Source: Dryomyza anilis (Eukaryota > Arthropoda > Insecta > Diptera > Dryomyzidae). From it: a DNA stretch of 64,000 nucleotides. The stretch lies in NCBI GenBank assembly GCA_951804985.1, contig OX638136.1:8683852-8747851 (forward strand), given 5' to 3'. This document shows positions 48,613 through 58,964 of this stretch, piece after piece; the stretch's first letter is position 1, and each line of letters opens with the position of its first letter. The notes beneath the pieces are model-generated. The model was not told the DNA's origin. It searched no databases and saw only the letters and a program-made list of their open reading frames with translations. A program made the translations under genes and the position numbers.

Positions 48613-50160
48613 ATGAGTAAAGAAGTTCTTGTAAATGAATTGCATCGACAAGCAAGAAGAAATTTTAAACGGCGTAGGTTTATTCAAAAGGGTATTTCAG
48701 ATACTTGGCAAATCGACCTTGTAGAAATGATACCTTTTGCAAAGATTAATAAAGGATATAAATATTTACTGACTGTTATAGATGTTTTTTGTAAATACGC
48801 ATATGCTTTACCTGTTAAAACCAAAAGTGGGATCGATGTAACCTTAGCTATGCAAAATATTCTAGAAAAAAATAGGAACAAAATTCCCAATAATATTCAA
48901 TCTGATCAAGGTAAAGAATTTTTCAGTTCTAATTTTAAACCAGTTGGGAAGGTTAGATCACATGGGAAATTTTAAAGTAGGTGTAATTAGGATAGTTAGG
49001 ATTATCAAAATTATAGTCGGTCTAAGCCGACTATAAATACTCTACACATATGTGTGGTTACCATTCAAAATGATATATAGGTCACCAGGGTATACGAATC
49101 CTGAAAATAACTACAAACATTCAATCGCTGAAGAATTTCCATTCATTTGATACCCATATTAACAAATGGGTAGGTGTGCCGGAAAACATTATTATCATGT
49201 ATTTGAGCATGATGTCAATGTATATTTGACCAAAAAAGTTTACCTAAGCACGTATACACAAAAATTGATCTTTATATGTACATTTTATTTGAGGTATTTG
49301 AACATTAATGGTCGGATCATAGGTCACAATGGACCGATCTCGCGTAGGTATATTAGTAATCTAAGTTATAAGTTTCATTTATCTAGCTCTTCAATTTTAA
49401 AAGTAGTAGGGATTTCAACAGACAGACAGACAGCTAAATCGACTCAGGAGGTCATGCTGATCAAGAATATATATACTTTTCCATACCGCTTCCTTCTGGG
49501 TGTTACAAACGGCGTACCAAACTGAATATACCCTTTCACTCTTAGTGTAGGGTATAAAAATTAATGAAAAATTTTGAAATAAACCATTATCATACATTTT
49601 CTAATATGAAGGCTTCAATAATTGAAAGGTTTAATAGAACTTTTAAAAATTTAATGTGCAAAGATTTTAGTCTTCAAGGGAATTATAAATGGCTGAACTT
49701 GATTACGAAAAATATCAATATATATAATAATAGATATCATCGTAGTATTAAAATGTCTCCAAAAAATGTCAATAAATCTAATCAACAAATACTTTTAAAT
49801 ACAGTTTACAATCATATTAAAACATTTAAGATGAGTAAATTGAAAATTGGAGATGATGTTCGAATTAGTAAATATATAGGTACTTTCTACAAAGCATATG
49901 AATCCAATTGGTCCAATGAGGTATTCAAGATAAATAAAATAAAGATCACAAATCCAATTACTTATCAATTAATTGATTATCAAGGAGAAATAATAAAAGG
50001 TGGATTTTATGAAGAAGAATTACTTAAAACAGAAACATCAAATACGTATCTAGTTGAAAAGGTTTTAAAAAGAAAAAAGGATATGGTGTATGTCAAGTGG
50101 CTAGGTTTTGGAAGTGAACATAATTCATGGATTAACAAAAACGATTTATTAACTAAGTAA
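48613..50160 (+). pseudogene. Maverick retroviral-type integrase with chromodomain, split by insertion
   Basis: A DDE integrase that would insert the element. The first catalytic Asp is in WQIDLVEM (48715) and the second in QSDQGKEF (48904). The Glu is in IIERFNRT (49624), downstream of the insertion. A C-terminal chromodomain lies at about 50046-50154 (LVEKVLKRKKDMVYVKWLGF, then W-I-N). The ATG at 48613 is preferred over the earlier TTG frame opening at 48598. Element X (about 48941-49558) interrupts it between the second and third catalytic residues and adds a stop. Both halves are otherwise open and in the same frame. Confidence 0.88.
48941..49558 (+). mobile_element. Element X insertion in integrase
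   Basis: About 618 bp. It begins CAGTTGGGAAGGTTAGATCACATGG and has a 20-bp palindrome near 49018. It ends with a GACAGACAGACAGC tract, ATCAAGAATATATATACTTT, and finally AGTGTAGGGTATAAAA. Similar 3' motifs occur at the ends of many fly transposons (recollection). Copies of its 5' half are at 1-330 and 1868-2170. A target duplication could not be defined because both flanks are A-rich. No transposase is present. Confidence 0.75.
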
Positions 50161-50262
50161 ACTAAATGTAACTTATTATAATTGTATTGTTCCAATATTA
50201 ATATAAATAAAGTTATTAAAAAAAATAACTGTCATTCTTATTTAAACATTTGAAATTAAAAG

Positions 50263-51732
50263 ATGGGAGATTCTAATTTTTATATTACTTTATTAAGGGC
50301 CAGTTTTTCAGTGCTCGTTTAAACGTAGTTTAAACTCCGTTTAATTAATCTTCTCATTAAATTAAACGTCGTTTAATTTTGTTAGCAGTTTTTCAGTGAT
50401 AGTTTAAAATGAACACAGACAAAGACAATACATATGGCACCACAGGCAAATGACAAATAATTCTCTCGATTTTGACTTCTGATAAATGTCATTCAAAATT
50501 AAATAAATAAAAAAATTGTTTCAGAAAAAGAAAATTAATGTATTTTTAAATTTAAGCAAGAGATCGAGCAACTAAAGTGCACGTGAGACTTTGTTTTAAT
50601 GCGTAGTGTGCAAAAATACAAAAATTAATAATATTTTGTGAAACAGCGCAGCGACAGAAAATAGTGAAAAGTGTTGTGAAAAAAATTCATATCAAAAACT
50701 TTGAAAGTTTAAACGTAGTTTAAACCATCGGCATCGGTCGTTTAAACTAAGTTTAAACGATGGTTGAAGTTCACTGAAAAAATCGATTTTGATTTTAAAC
50801 GAAGTTTAAACCACAAACAAAGTTCAACTAGCACTGAAAAACTGGCCCTAAGTAACAATTCCACAAATATTTATGAAAACACTAAATCTACATTTACAAA
50901 TTTATTAAAAGAATCTTTGGTTTTAAATGAAAATTGTGTTGTAGGTTTAACAGAAATTTCATTTCAACTTGTTAATAACCCATCTATATTTGAAGTATCT
51001 CGAAATTTGAATAAAAGGGATATTTTGAAATCAACTTTAAAGTTAAATAAAAGTAAAATCAAAAATGTAAATAGTGATCTAAAAGTAGATAAAAAAATAA
51101 ATACTATCCCTATTACATATTTAAATTTCATGTACAAAATAAATCAAGCTATCACAAATAGAGAAGAAAAACCACAAATTGCAGAAAATCAACTCAATGT
51201 CAATTCTAATCCTGAGACAGTTCTAATAAAAAATAGTAAAAAAAATAAAGAAGAGTTGAATATCGATAACAAAAAAGATAAAAGTTTAAAATTAATAACT
51301 GAAAATTTAGACATTCAAGATACTATAAATGGAAACCCTGAGTTGGTTGGCGTAAAAAGCAGTATTAATAGACACTTTGTATCGGAGAATACAATACTTA
51401 AAATGTTAGATGTCATATCGAATTCTTATGAAAAATTTTATTCACATACAAATTATAAATTAAGATCTAGCGAGCTATACAACCTAGTGTTTGTGTACAC
51501 AGACATTATTAAACCCAGATATGTAGGCGATCAAAAAATAAAATGTTTAAAAATATTTCCATGTTTAAATGAAATAAATTATATTCACTTTAAAAATATT
51601 GAATATTATCCATTGGAATCTTCAAATATAAATAATATTTCTATAATGATACGAGATGATGAAGGAAAGAAAATAAATATTATATCGAATGAATCCCCCG
51701 TTTATTTTCGTAATATAAAAGAAGCTTCATAA
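50263..51732 (+). pseudogene. Minor capsid (penton-type) protein gene split by a Harbinger MITE
   Basis: The ATG at 50263 starts a short frame that is cut after 11 codons by the MITE at 50297-50848. The frame continues on the far side of the MITE to the stop at 51730. Insert plus target duplication is 555 bp, a codon multiple, and the MITE itself contains stops. An apparent ORF start at 50764 is a TTG inside the MITE and is not the native start. Position between integrase and major capsid, and recognisable stretches such as NENCVVGLTEISF and YNLVFVYTDIIKPRYVGDQ, match the Maverick minor capsid (penton-like) protein. It would form the capsid vertices. Confidence 0.8.
50297..50848. mobile_element. 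552-bp non-autonomous PIF/Harbinger element (MITE)
   Basis: Terminal inverted repeats GGGCCAGTTTTTCAGTGCT and AGCACTGAAAAACTGGCCC are flanked by a TAA duplication (50294-50296, 50849-50851). Subterminal GTTTAAAC-type motifs repeat on both sides. The ends match the Harbinger fragments in the tandem array (for example 59676), so an autonomous relative probably mobilised both. No transposase is encoded. Confidence 0.92.
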
Positions 51733-51761
51733 GTTGTACTGATATCATTTATATGTAAACC

Positions 51762-52180
51762 ATGGACAAGATTTATTCTGAGTACTATCTTAAACAATCC
51801 GAATCAAATTTGGATAATATAGGAGATATATACCATTCTCCTAGAATTGTTCAATATGGTCGTGGAATTGGTTCATTTTTTTCGGCCTTGTATACACATC
51901 TAAAACCTCTAATGAAAACTGGATTAAATGCTTTAAAAAACCATTCGAAATTGGAAAATCAGTTTTGGAAGAGTTAGGTACTAAACCTATAAAAACTATA
52001 TTAACTGAACAGGGTAAAAAGGCAGTTCGAAATTTAAAAGAAAAAGTTATTAGCAAAATTAGAAATATACAAGATGAGAATGGAAAACGTATAAAATTCA
52101 AACGACTAAAGAAAAAAGATCATATGAAAACTAAACGTTCTAGAAGAAGGAAGTTTACTGATATATTTGGCAACTGTTAA
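51762..52180 (+). CDS. Small basic capsid-associated protein with a -1 frame change
   Basis: The first frame starts MDKIYSEYYLKQ at 51762 and contains a glycine-rich GRGIGSFFSALY segment, of the type seen in Maverick small virion proteins located just before the major capsid. The second, -1 frame continues with TKPIKTILTEQGKKAVR and ends in a strongly basic tail (KRLKKKDHMKTKRSRRRKF). The frames meet at CTTTAAAAAAC (51931-51941), an AAAAAAC heptamer in the exact phase of a -1 slippery site (A AAA AAC). The total length of 419 fits one -1 step. Either this is programmed frameshifting or the A run lost or gained a base. Similar lesions elsewhere in this element favour decay. It overlaps the frame leading into the major capsid gene. 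Confidence 0.6.
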
Positions 52181-52187
52181 TTTATTT

Positions 52188-53456
52188 ATGATGGCAGGAT
52201 TTATTGAATGTATGAAAAGTGAATTAGATCTTTTTGAGTCACCACCTGTACAAACTAGCATAATTAAAACAGAGGAGGTATCATATAGTCCAATAGCAAC
52301 AATTGACAGCTCTACTACAATAGAATTTCTTTCACTCGGAAATGGTGAAACATATCGTGATCTAAGTAGTGTTTATTTACGATTAATTGTAGAAATTAAT
52401 GGAAGTGGAGGAGTTATAAACAATTTACTTCATTCATTATTTCGAAGCTGTAATGTTCATTTAAATAATAGAAATGTATCGCAATCTGATAATAATTATC
52501 ACTATAGATCTTATATTGAAACATTATTAAACTATGGAAATGATGCTCAATCTACACATCTTAAATCATGCGGATGGTCATTAGATATAAAAAAAATTAA
52601 TTCAATAGTTGAGAATGAAAATCCAGGTTTAGCTAGACGGAAGAAAACATTTAAAAATGGAGAACGAGTTGAATTGATTGGAAAACTTCATGCAGATATA
52701 TTTAATCAATCTAAATATCTTCTTAATAATGTGGATCTTAAAGTAACCCTTAATATGGAGAAACCTTCTATTTATATACTAGAAGATTCAAAATCTGGAG
52801 AGTCATCTATTAAAATTCACGAGGCTAACTTATACATTAATCATCTTACCATTAATAGTAATATTTTAATGGCACATCATAATGTTTTACAAAGTAGAAA
52901 TGCTATTTATCCATATAAAAAAGTTGAAATCAAGACATTCACGATTCACCCCGGCAATCATTCTCTACTGTTAGATAATGTTATAATTGGACAACTTCCA
53001 AATTTCTTAATATTTGGTATGGTAACTAATAAAGCATATACTGGTGATCGTTCGGAAAAACCGTATAACTTTCGCCATTTCAATTTACAAAGATTTAATT
53101 TAGTTGTAAATGGAGTACAAGTACCAGCACAGCCGATTGAATTTGATTATAAACATGGACGTATAAGTACAAGGGGATATCAAACCTTATTTAAAGGTAC
53201 TGGCATACATTACTTTGATAAGGGACATCAAATAACTAAAGAATTATTTGATAATGGATATTTCTTACTTGCATTTGATTTAACACCAGATCATAACAAT
53301 AACTCACACTGCGGAAACTTAATAAATCAGGGTACAATACGAATTGAAGGTCGTTTCAGTGAAGCACTTTCTGAAGCAATTACTTGTTTAGCATATTGTG
53401 AGTTTGATAGTGTTTTGGAAATTGATAAAAATCGTACTGTATTACAATCATTATGA
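52188..53456 (+). CDS. Maverick major capsid protein
   Basis: About 422 residues, open throughout. The native start is probably ATG at 52188 or 52191, since the frame opens at a TTG at 52167. The N-terminal part has ECMKSELDLFESPPVQTSI, a segment strongly conserved in Maverick major capsid proteins as I know them. A predicted double jelly-roll capsomer is known for the family. The stop overlaps the next start (ATGA at 53453-53456), so capsid and protease are tightly coupled. Later stretches such as GERVELIGKLHADIFNQSKY and NNSHCGNLINQGTIRIE also fit the family. It is the best-preserved gene of the element. Confidence 0.88.
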   Translation: MMAGFIECMKSELDLFESPPVQTSIIKTEEVSYSPIATIDSSTTIEFLSLGNGETYRDLSSVYLRLIVEINGSGGVINNLLHSLFRSCNVHLNNRNVSQSDNNYHYRSYIETLLNYGNDAQSTHLKSCGWSLDIKKINSIVENENPGLARRKKTFKNGERVELIGKLHADIFNQSKYLLNNVDLKVTLNMEKPSIYILEDSKSGESSIKIHEANLYINHLTINSNILMAHHNVLQSRNAIYPYKKVEIKTFTIHPGNHSLLLDNVIIGQLPNFLIFGMVTNKAYTGDRSEKPYNFRHFNLQRFNLVVNGVQVPAQPIEFDYKHGRISTRGYQTLFKGTGIHYFDKGHQITKELFDNGYFLLAFDLTPDHNNNSHCGNLINQGTIRIEGRFSEALSEAITCLAYCEFDSVLEIDKNRTVLQSL

Positions 53457-53926
53457 ATACAAGTAATATAGAAAATATTTTATATAAAAATTTAGTAACT
53501 AAAAAGAATTTTAAAGGAGTTTTTGCATCAAATCAGCTACCTAGAAATCGAATAAAAAAGCCAGCATTTTATATTGTGAATATGGATTCATCATTTAAAC
53601 CAGGATCACATTGGATTGTAATATATTTTCCTCGAAATGGGCCGGCTGAGTATTTTTGTTCTGCAGGGAGTTCTCCTATTAAACCATTTGTAAATTTTAT
53701 TCAAAGAAATGCATCCACATTTATTAAAAGCAATTTCCGATTACAAAGTGAAATTTCAATGTTATGCGGTGTTTATTGCTGTATATTTATATATTTAAGA
53801 AGTAAAAATATGTCTTTTAAAAAGTTTTTTAATTATTTTGATATATATAATTTATATATTAATGATATTTTAGCTGTGCATTATTTTAAAAGTATTTTTA
53901 AGTATCCTATAATAAAAAATAAATAA
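53453..53926 (+). CDS. Adenain-like cysteine protease
   Basis: 157 residues. It would mature virion proteins. Visible catalytic residues in family order are His53 (GSHWIVIYF), Glu66 in AEYF, Gln98 and Cys105 (MLCGVYCC). The usual acidic residue two or three positions after the Glu-Tyr-Phe segment is replaced by Cys69 (YFCSAG), a notable deviation. The frame is complete, with a short N terminus (MNTSNIENIL). It starts within the capsid stop codon. Otherwise the length fits Maverick proteases. Activity cannot be judged from sequence. Confidence 0.85.
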   Translation: MNTSNIENILYKNLVTKKNFKGVFASNQLPRNRIKKPAFYIVNMDSSFKPGSHWIVIYFPRNGPAEYFCSAGSSPIKPFVNFIQRNASTFIKSNFRLQSEISMLCGVYCCIFIYLRSKNMSFKKFFNYFDIYNLYINDILAVHYFKSIFKYPIIKNK

Positions 53927-54043
53927 AACAATTTAATGTAAATAATTTATAAATTTGTTTTTTTTTTCTATTATTTAAAATTTCACAAATTCATTGAATA
54001 TAGTATAATAAAAAACAGTTTATTAATAATATGTAATAAACAA

Positions 54044-54340
54044 TTATTTTGTATATTTTAATCTATAATATAATTTTATTAGTTTGTCAATGTCTTTAGA
54101 TTTCTTGTCATAATAATAGCAACCACATGTATCTGGTCCCTCCGTTAAGTCATCTGTGGCCCATGGACAGCTCTTATAATGTACTCCGTGAATAGTTAAT
54201 ATTTTTTCCATATACTGGTAATGCTTACAATAAGGGGTAAACTTAATAAACTGTTTTTTATGATCGTCTAATAAAATATTATGAAATTCTTTTAAAAATT
54301 TTAATACTTTTTTAACTTCCATAATATTTTTTTGTTCCAT
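54044..54340 (-). CDS. Maverick 98-aa Cys/His-rich protein
   Basis: Starts MEQKNIMEVKKVLKFLK. An amphipathic Lys-rich N-terminal half is followed by a Cys/His-rich part (YCKHYQYM, HGVHYKSCPW, DTCGCYYY) that could bind a metal. The family was not recognised. The start codon lies at the inner edge of the right terminal repeat, mirroring the first gene at the left edge, so expression would come from the repeat. The frame is intact and convergent with the protease. Confidence 0.55.
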   Translation of the reverse strand: MEQKNIMEVKKVLKFLKEFHNILLDDHKKQFIKFTPYCKHYQYMEKILTIHGVHYKSCPWATDDLTEGPDTCGCYYYDKKSKDIDKLIKLYYRLKYTK

Positions 54341-55070
54341 TAAAATTGTAATGTAGACGATGAATAAATTTAATTCAAATTTCGATCCATTTATATATAA
54401 TGGATATCTCTTTAAAATGAGTTAAAAAGTGAATTCCATTAGTATAAATATACTCAATTAAAATTTTAAAGAGAGTAAATTAAATAAATCTCAAGACAAA
54501 AAACTCTATAAAAAATATACATGTTCTAACATGCTCAATCTTTTAAACTTATAGTATAGAAAATGATTTAAAAAATGATCCCAATGGAACCTTATGGCTC
54601 CATTCATTCATATAATCAAATTAAACGACCATGACTTTGTAGAATAAAATCCAGTACAATAACCCTTATAGTAAACTTGGCCTTGAATTAAATATATGTC
54701 AATGCATTAATACAGAAGTGTCTTAACCTGTTTACAACAAAAAAAATTAACCACAAAAAAAATAAGCATCTAATAATATTCATTCATATATCGAAGTTTT
54801 AAATTACAATCACCGTTCCTCAACAAAGTTTCAAATTGAACCCTTTGCTCCTCAACTCTCTTGATGATCATGCAAAATAAAACAAACAAGTATAACTATA
54901 GTATACATTATAACTACGTTAACTGAAATCTAATTGCAACTATAATATTTTACAACAACAACATGAATACGTTTGTAAATATTCTCATTCACAAAAAATG
55001 CTTACTCCGATATAATTATCCCAACAACAACATTTACTCTTTACGGCTGCATGCCTTCATAACATGCATA
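54341..55070 (-). repeat. Maverick right terminal inverted repeat, outer part missing
   Basis: It is the inverse of the left repeat from the inner border to AACATGCATA. At that point it joins array sequence (GGTTTACACTACAG). The matching left-repeat sequence would continue for about 500 bp. Confidence 0.88.
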
Positions 55071-56537
55071 GGTTTACACTACAGCTCTCATAATCTGATT
55101 AATAGTTTAGGAGTTGCTGTGGGTCATTTTTGTACATAAAATCAAATTTTCTTTGCCAGAAAAATTGTACCGATAATGTCTCCGTAGAAAGAACGTACTT
55201 TTGAGATGTAAATGTACTGAAATCAGTACAATTGTATCGAACTTATCATCACTGATACATAGAGCTTTCACAACGAAAGCGCGTCAGTCTCTGTTGAGAT
55301 GTCATGCAAGTAAGACTGCGCATCGCTGCTCTATTATTTGCTTTATTTTTGAACACTATAAAAATATTTAATTGAGTATTGACTTAATATTTTTTTATTG
55401 TATTTTTTTTTATAATTAACCTTTTTTTCATTATATTTTAAGTTAAATTTAAATAAAATGTTTTTAGTTGAGTGAGGATACAAATAATTTTTTACTGAAC
55501 ATTTTTTTTGGTCGTACAGTAGTTGTATGTACAACATTTTATGTTGAGAGGCATTTTAATGCGCTCCATTCACAATACAAAAAAAACAATCCAAAAGAAA
55601 TGAAAGAATTGCTTTCAATATTAAAACAATCATTTAAAAAAAAAAAATGAATGCACGCCAATTAAAGAAAATTGAAAATTTCAATTGGACCAATGTTTAT
55701 ACTGTGTATATATTTGTGGTATAACAAACAAAACACAACAAAAAGCACACAAAATAAGTATTTTAATGTTGCGACATAAAAGATAAACAAAAAGCTTTTA
55801 CATGAGCTTTCGACCAACATTGTTTTAAGTGTAAAGCATTTCAAACGCACAAACACTTAGGCATTTTGTTAATGTGTGCATTTGCCCTTTGCAGATCTAG
55901 ATCATATGTTTATGGTCCCTACCTTTCCCTACCATTTTGCTTCCGGATTATTGCCCACCTTACCCTGCCTGAGCCTACCATTTTCCTTACACCTGTTTGG
56001 CTACCATACGCTACCTATGCCTTCCATTCCCCTACCAATTTTGTTTTCATGCTATAACAGGGAACTGGTATGTTCAAGCGAGCCCTAGCGGGCAAAAGCA
56101 TTTTGTGTAAGTTTTGGAAGTATCTTTATAGCTAGAATATGAAAGAGAAAGGTACCGGTAGCAGGCAAAAGCATTTTGTGTAAGTTCTGATTTTGAAGAC
56201 TTGAAAAGTATCTTTGGAAGGGAAAGGTAGTCTACCTGTAGCAGGCAAACACATTGTATAGGAATTTTGTTTTGAAATTTTAAAAAGCATTTTAATAGTA
56301 GGAAACTAAAAGGGAATTTTTAAAATAAAATAAAATAAATAAATAGAATTTAATAAAATAATAAAACTTAGTAAATAAATAAAACTTATTAATTATAAAT
56401 GTATCAATTTTGATATTCTTGAATACAGTTGAAAACTTTGAATATTTTGGATTACCTTCAAATATTTTCGATTATTTTTGAATACACTTAACGAAAAATT
56501 TCGTTTTCATATTTATCTATTTTTTATTTTACAACAT
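55071..56537 (+). repeat. Array unit 14 (right flank: hairpin-block tail, D, E, F)
   Basis: It begins inside the beta block, at the sequence that follows the 61-bp hairpin in unit 12, and runs through D (containing the recurring 63- and 70-residue ORFs at 55866 and 55876), E and F. It retains 58 bp (about 55230-55288) that are missing from unit 12. No gene is supported. Confidence 0.75.
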
Positions 56538-56873
56538 GTCACTCAGACTTACTACTGAAGATTTATCTGCCTCGGCGGCTAGTGCAACAATTTATTGTAT
56601 TTGTACTCAAAGTGGTGGGACCTACAGTTAATTGCCGAATCCGAACGGCGGGTGAGAGCTTTTCATAGGTAAGAATGGAATGGGTTAAAGAAAAGTAACT
56701 TTTGTTATGTTATCATACTTCAAAAATAATAAAATAAGTGCGTTAATTTGAAAAAGAAAATATATCGAATGTGCAAAAGAAAAATATATTAAACGAAATT
56801 TAATGAGAAAATGTTGCTAAAAAAATATTGCCAAAGAATAAGTTTGTCTCAAGAGACATGTTGCGACACACAC

Positions 56874-58864
56874 CGAGTAACCGGTTTCTCTGTAAAGAAT
56901 CCCGTTTGTGAGTTATCGTGAAAACCCCTCAAAAGTGATACATTTGTCAAAATTATGACATATCACCTTACAAAACGGTTCAAAACTTAACTTCCAGAGT
57001 TGCCAACTTGTCAATATTTACACATATTCATCCTTAAAGGATGCTGAATCTTGTCGAGTAACCGGTTTCTCTGTAAAGAATCCCGTTTGTGAGTTATCGT
57101 GAAAACCCCTCAAAAGTGATACATTTGTCAAAATTATGACATATCACCTTACAAAACGGTTCAAAACTTAACTTCCAGAGTTGCCAACTTGTCAATATTT
57201 ACACATATTCATCCTTAAAGGATGCTGAATCTTGTCGAGTAACCGGTTTCTCTGTAAAGAATCCCGTTTGTGAGTTATCGTGAAAACCCCTCAAAAGTGA
57301 TACATTTGTCAAAATTATGACATATCACCTTACAAAACGGTTCAAAACTTAATTTCCAGAGTTGCCAACTTGTCAATATTTACACATATTCATCCTTAAA
57401 GGATGCTGAATCTTGTCGAGTAACCGGTTTCTCTGTAAATAATCCCGTTTGTGAGTTATCGTGAAAACCCCTCAAAAGTGATACATTTGTCAAAATTATG
57501 ACATATCACCTTACAAAACGGTTCAAAACTTAACTTCCAGAGTTGCCAACTTGTCAATATTTACACATATTCATCCTTAAAGGATGCTGAATCTTGTCGA
57601 GTAACCGGTTTCTCTGTAAAGAATCCCGTTTGTGAGTTATCGTGAAAACCCCTCAAAAGTGATACATTTGTCAAAATTATGACATATCACCTTACAAAAC
57701 GGTTCAAAACTTAACTTCCAGAGTTGCCAACTTGTCAATATTTACACATATTCATCCTTAAAGGATGCTGAATCTTGTCGAGTAACCGGTTTCTCTGTAA
57801 AGAATCCCGTTTGTGAGTTATCGTGAAAACCCCTCAAAAATGATACATTTGTCAAAATTATGACATATCACCTTACAAAACGGTTCAAAACATAACTTCC
57901 AGAGTTGACAACTTGTCAATATTTACACATATTCATCCTTAAAGGATGCTGAATCTTGTCGAGTAACCGGTTTCTCTGTAAAGAATCCCGTTTGTGAGTT
58001 ATCGTGAAAACCCCTCAAAAGTGATACATTTGTCAAAATTATGACATATCACCTTACAAAACGGTTCAAAACTTAACTTCCAGAGTTGCCAACTTGTCAA
58101 TATTTACACATATTCATCCTTAAAGGATGCTGAATCTTGTCGAGTAACCGGTTTCTCTGTAAAGAATCCCGTTTGTGAGTTATCGTGAAAACCCCTCAAA
58201 AGTGATACATTTGTCAAAATTATGACATATCACCTTACAAAACGGTTCAAAACTTAACTTCCAGAGTTGCCAACTTGTCAATATTTACACATATTCATCC
58301 TTAAAGGATGCTGAATCTTGCCGAGTAACCGGTTTCTCTGTAAAGAATCCCGTTTGTGAGTTATCGTGAAAACCCCTCAAAAGTGATACATTTGTCAAAA
58401 TTATGACATATCACCTTACAAAACGGTTCAAAACTTAACTTCCAGAGTTGCCAACTTGTCAATATTTACACATATTCATCCTTAAAGGATGCTGAATCTT
58501 GTCGAGTAACCGGTTTCTCTGTAAAGAATCCCGTTTGTGAGTTATCGTGAAAACCCCTCAAAAGTGATACATTTGTCAAAATTATGACATATCACCTTAC
58601 AAAACGGTTCAAAACTTAACTTCCAGAGTTGCCAACTTGTCAATATTTACACATATTCATCCTTAAAGGATGCTGAATCTTGTCGAGTAACCGGTTTCTC
58701 TGTAAAGAATCCCGTTTGTGAGTTATCGTGAAAACCCCTCAAAAGTGATACATTTGTTAAAATTATGACATATCACCTTACAAAACGGTTCAAAACTTAA
58801 CTTACAGAGTTGCCAACTTGTCAATATTTACACATATTCATCCTTAAAGGATGCTGAGTCTTGT
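56874..58864 (+). repeat. 181-bp satellite, 11 tandem copies
   Basis: The unit starts CGAGTAACCGGTTTCTCTGT. Starts fall at 56874, 57055, 57236 and so on to 58865, exactly 181 bp apart. Copies differ at only a few positions. A degenerate twelfth start follows at 58865. Each unit contains an internal dyad, GTGATA..TTTGTCA / TGACATATCAC. No coding potential is seen. Confidence 0.95.
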
Positions 58865-58939
58865 CGAGTAACCGGTTTCTCATTAAAAAAATCCCGTTCG
58901 TGAAAAAAACACAAAATTAACTAAATATCAGGGATTAAA

Positions 58940-58964
58940 AAAAACATATATATATATATATAAT
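58940..58964. repeat. (TA)n tract
   Basis: Short ATATAT microsatellite in the transition between the satellite and the B block. Confidence 0.7.

Larger units (their letters stand above)
39758..55070. mobile_element. Maverick/Polinton element, degraded, right end truncated
   Basis: It carries the full diagnostic Maverick gene set: protein-primed family B polymerase, FtsK/A32-like ATPase, chromodomain integrase, adenain-like protease, major and minor capsid proteins. Long terminal inverted repeats flank the set. The left end begins AGTAGTAGTATGG, consistent with the 5'-AG terminus reported for Polintons, directly after array sequence GCCAAA. The right terminal repeat stops about 500 bp short of the matching outer end, so no target duplication can be verified. 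Several core genes are broken, so the copy is not autonomous. Transcription of the two terminal genes runs inward from the repeats. Confidence 0.93.

Noticed and set aside
49166..49525. 119-residue ORF inside element X
   Set aside because: Starts and ends within the inserted element, shows no domain, and covers short tandem GACA repeats. Likely incidental.
50764..50848. Native N terminus of the penton-type protein as given by the long open frame
   Set aside because: This part lies inside the Harbinger MITE and starts at TTG. The native ATG is at 50263.
56874..58864. CRISPR-like array
   Set aside because: The 181-bp units are contiguous with no unique spacers, and the context is an animal genome. 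It is a satellite.
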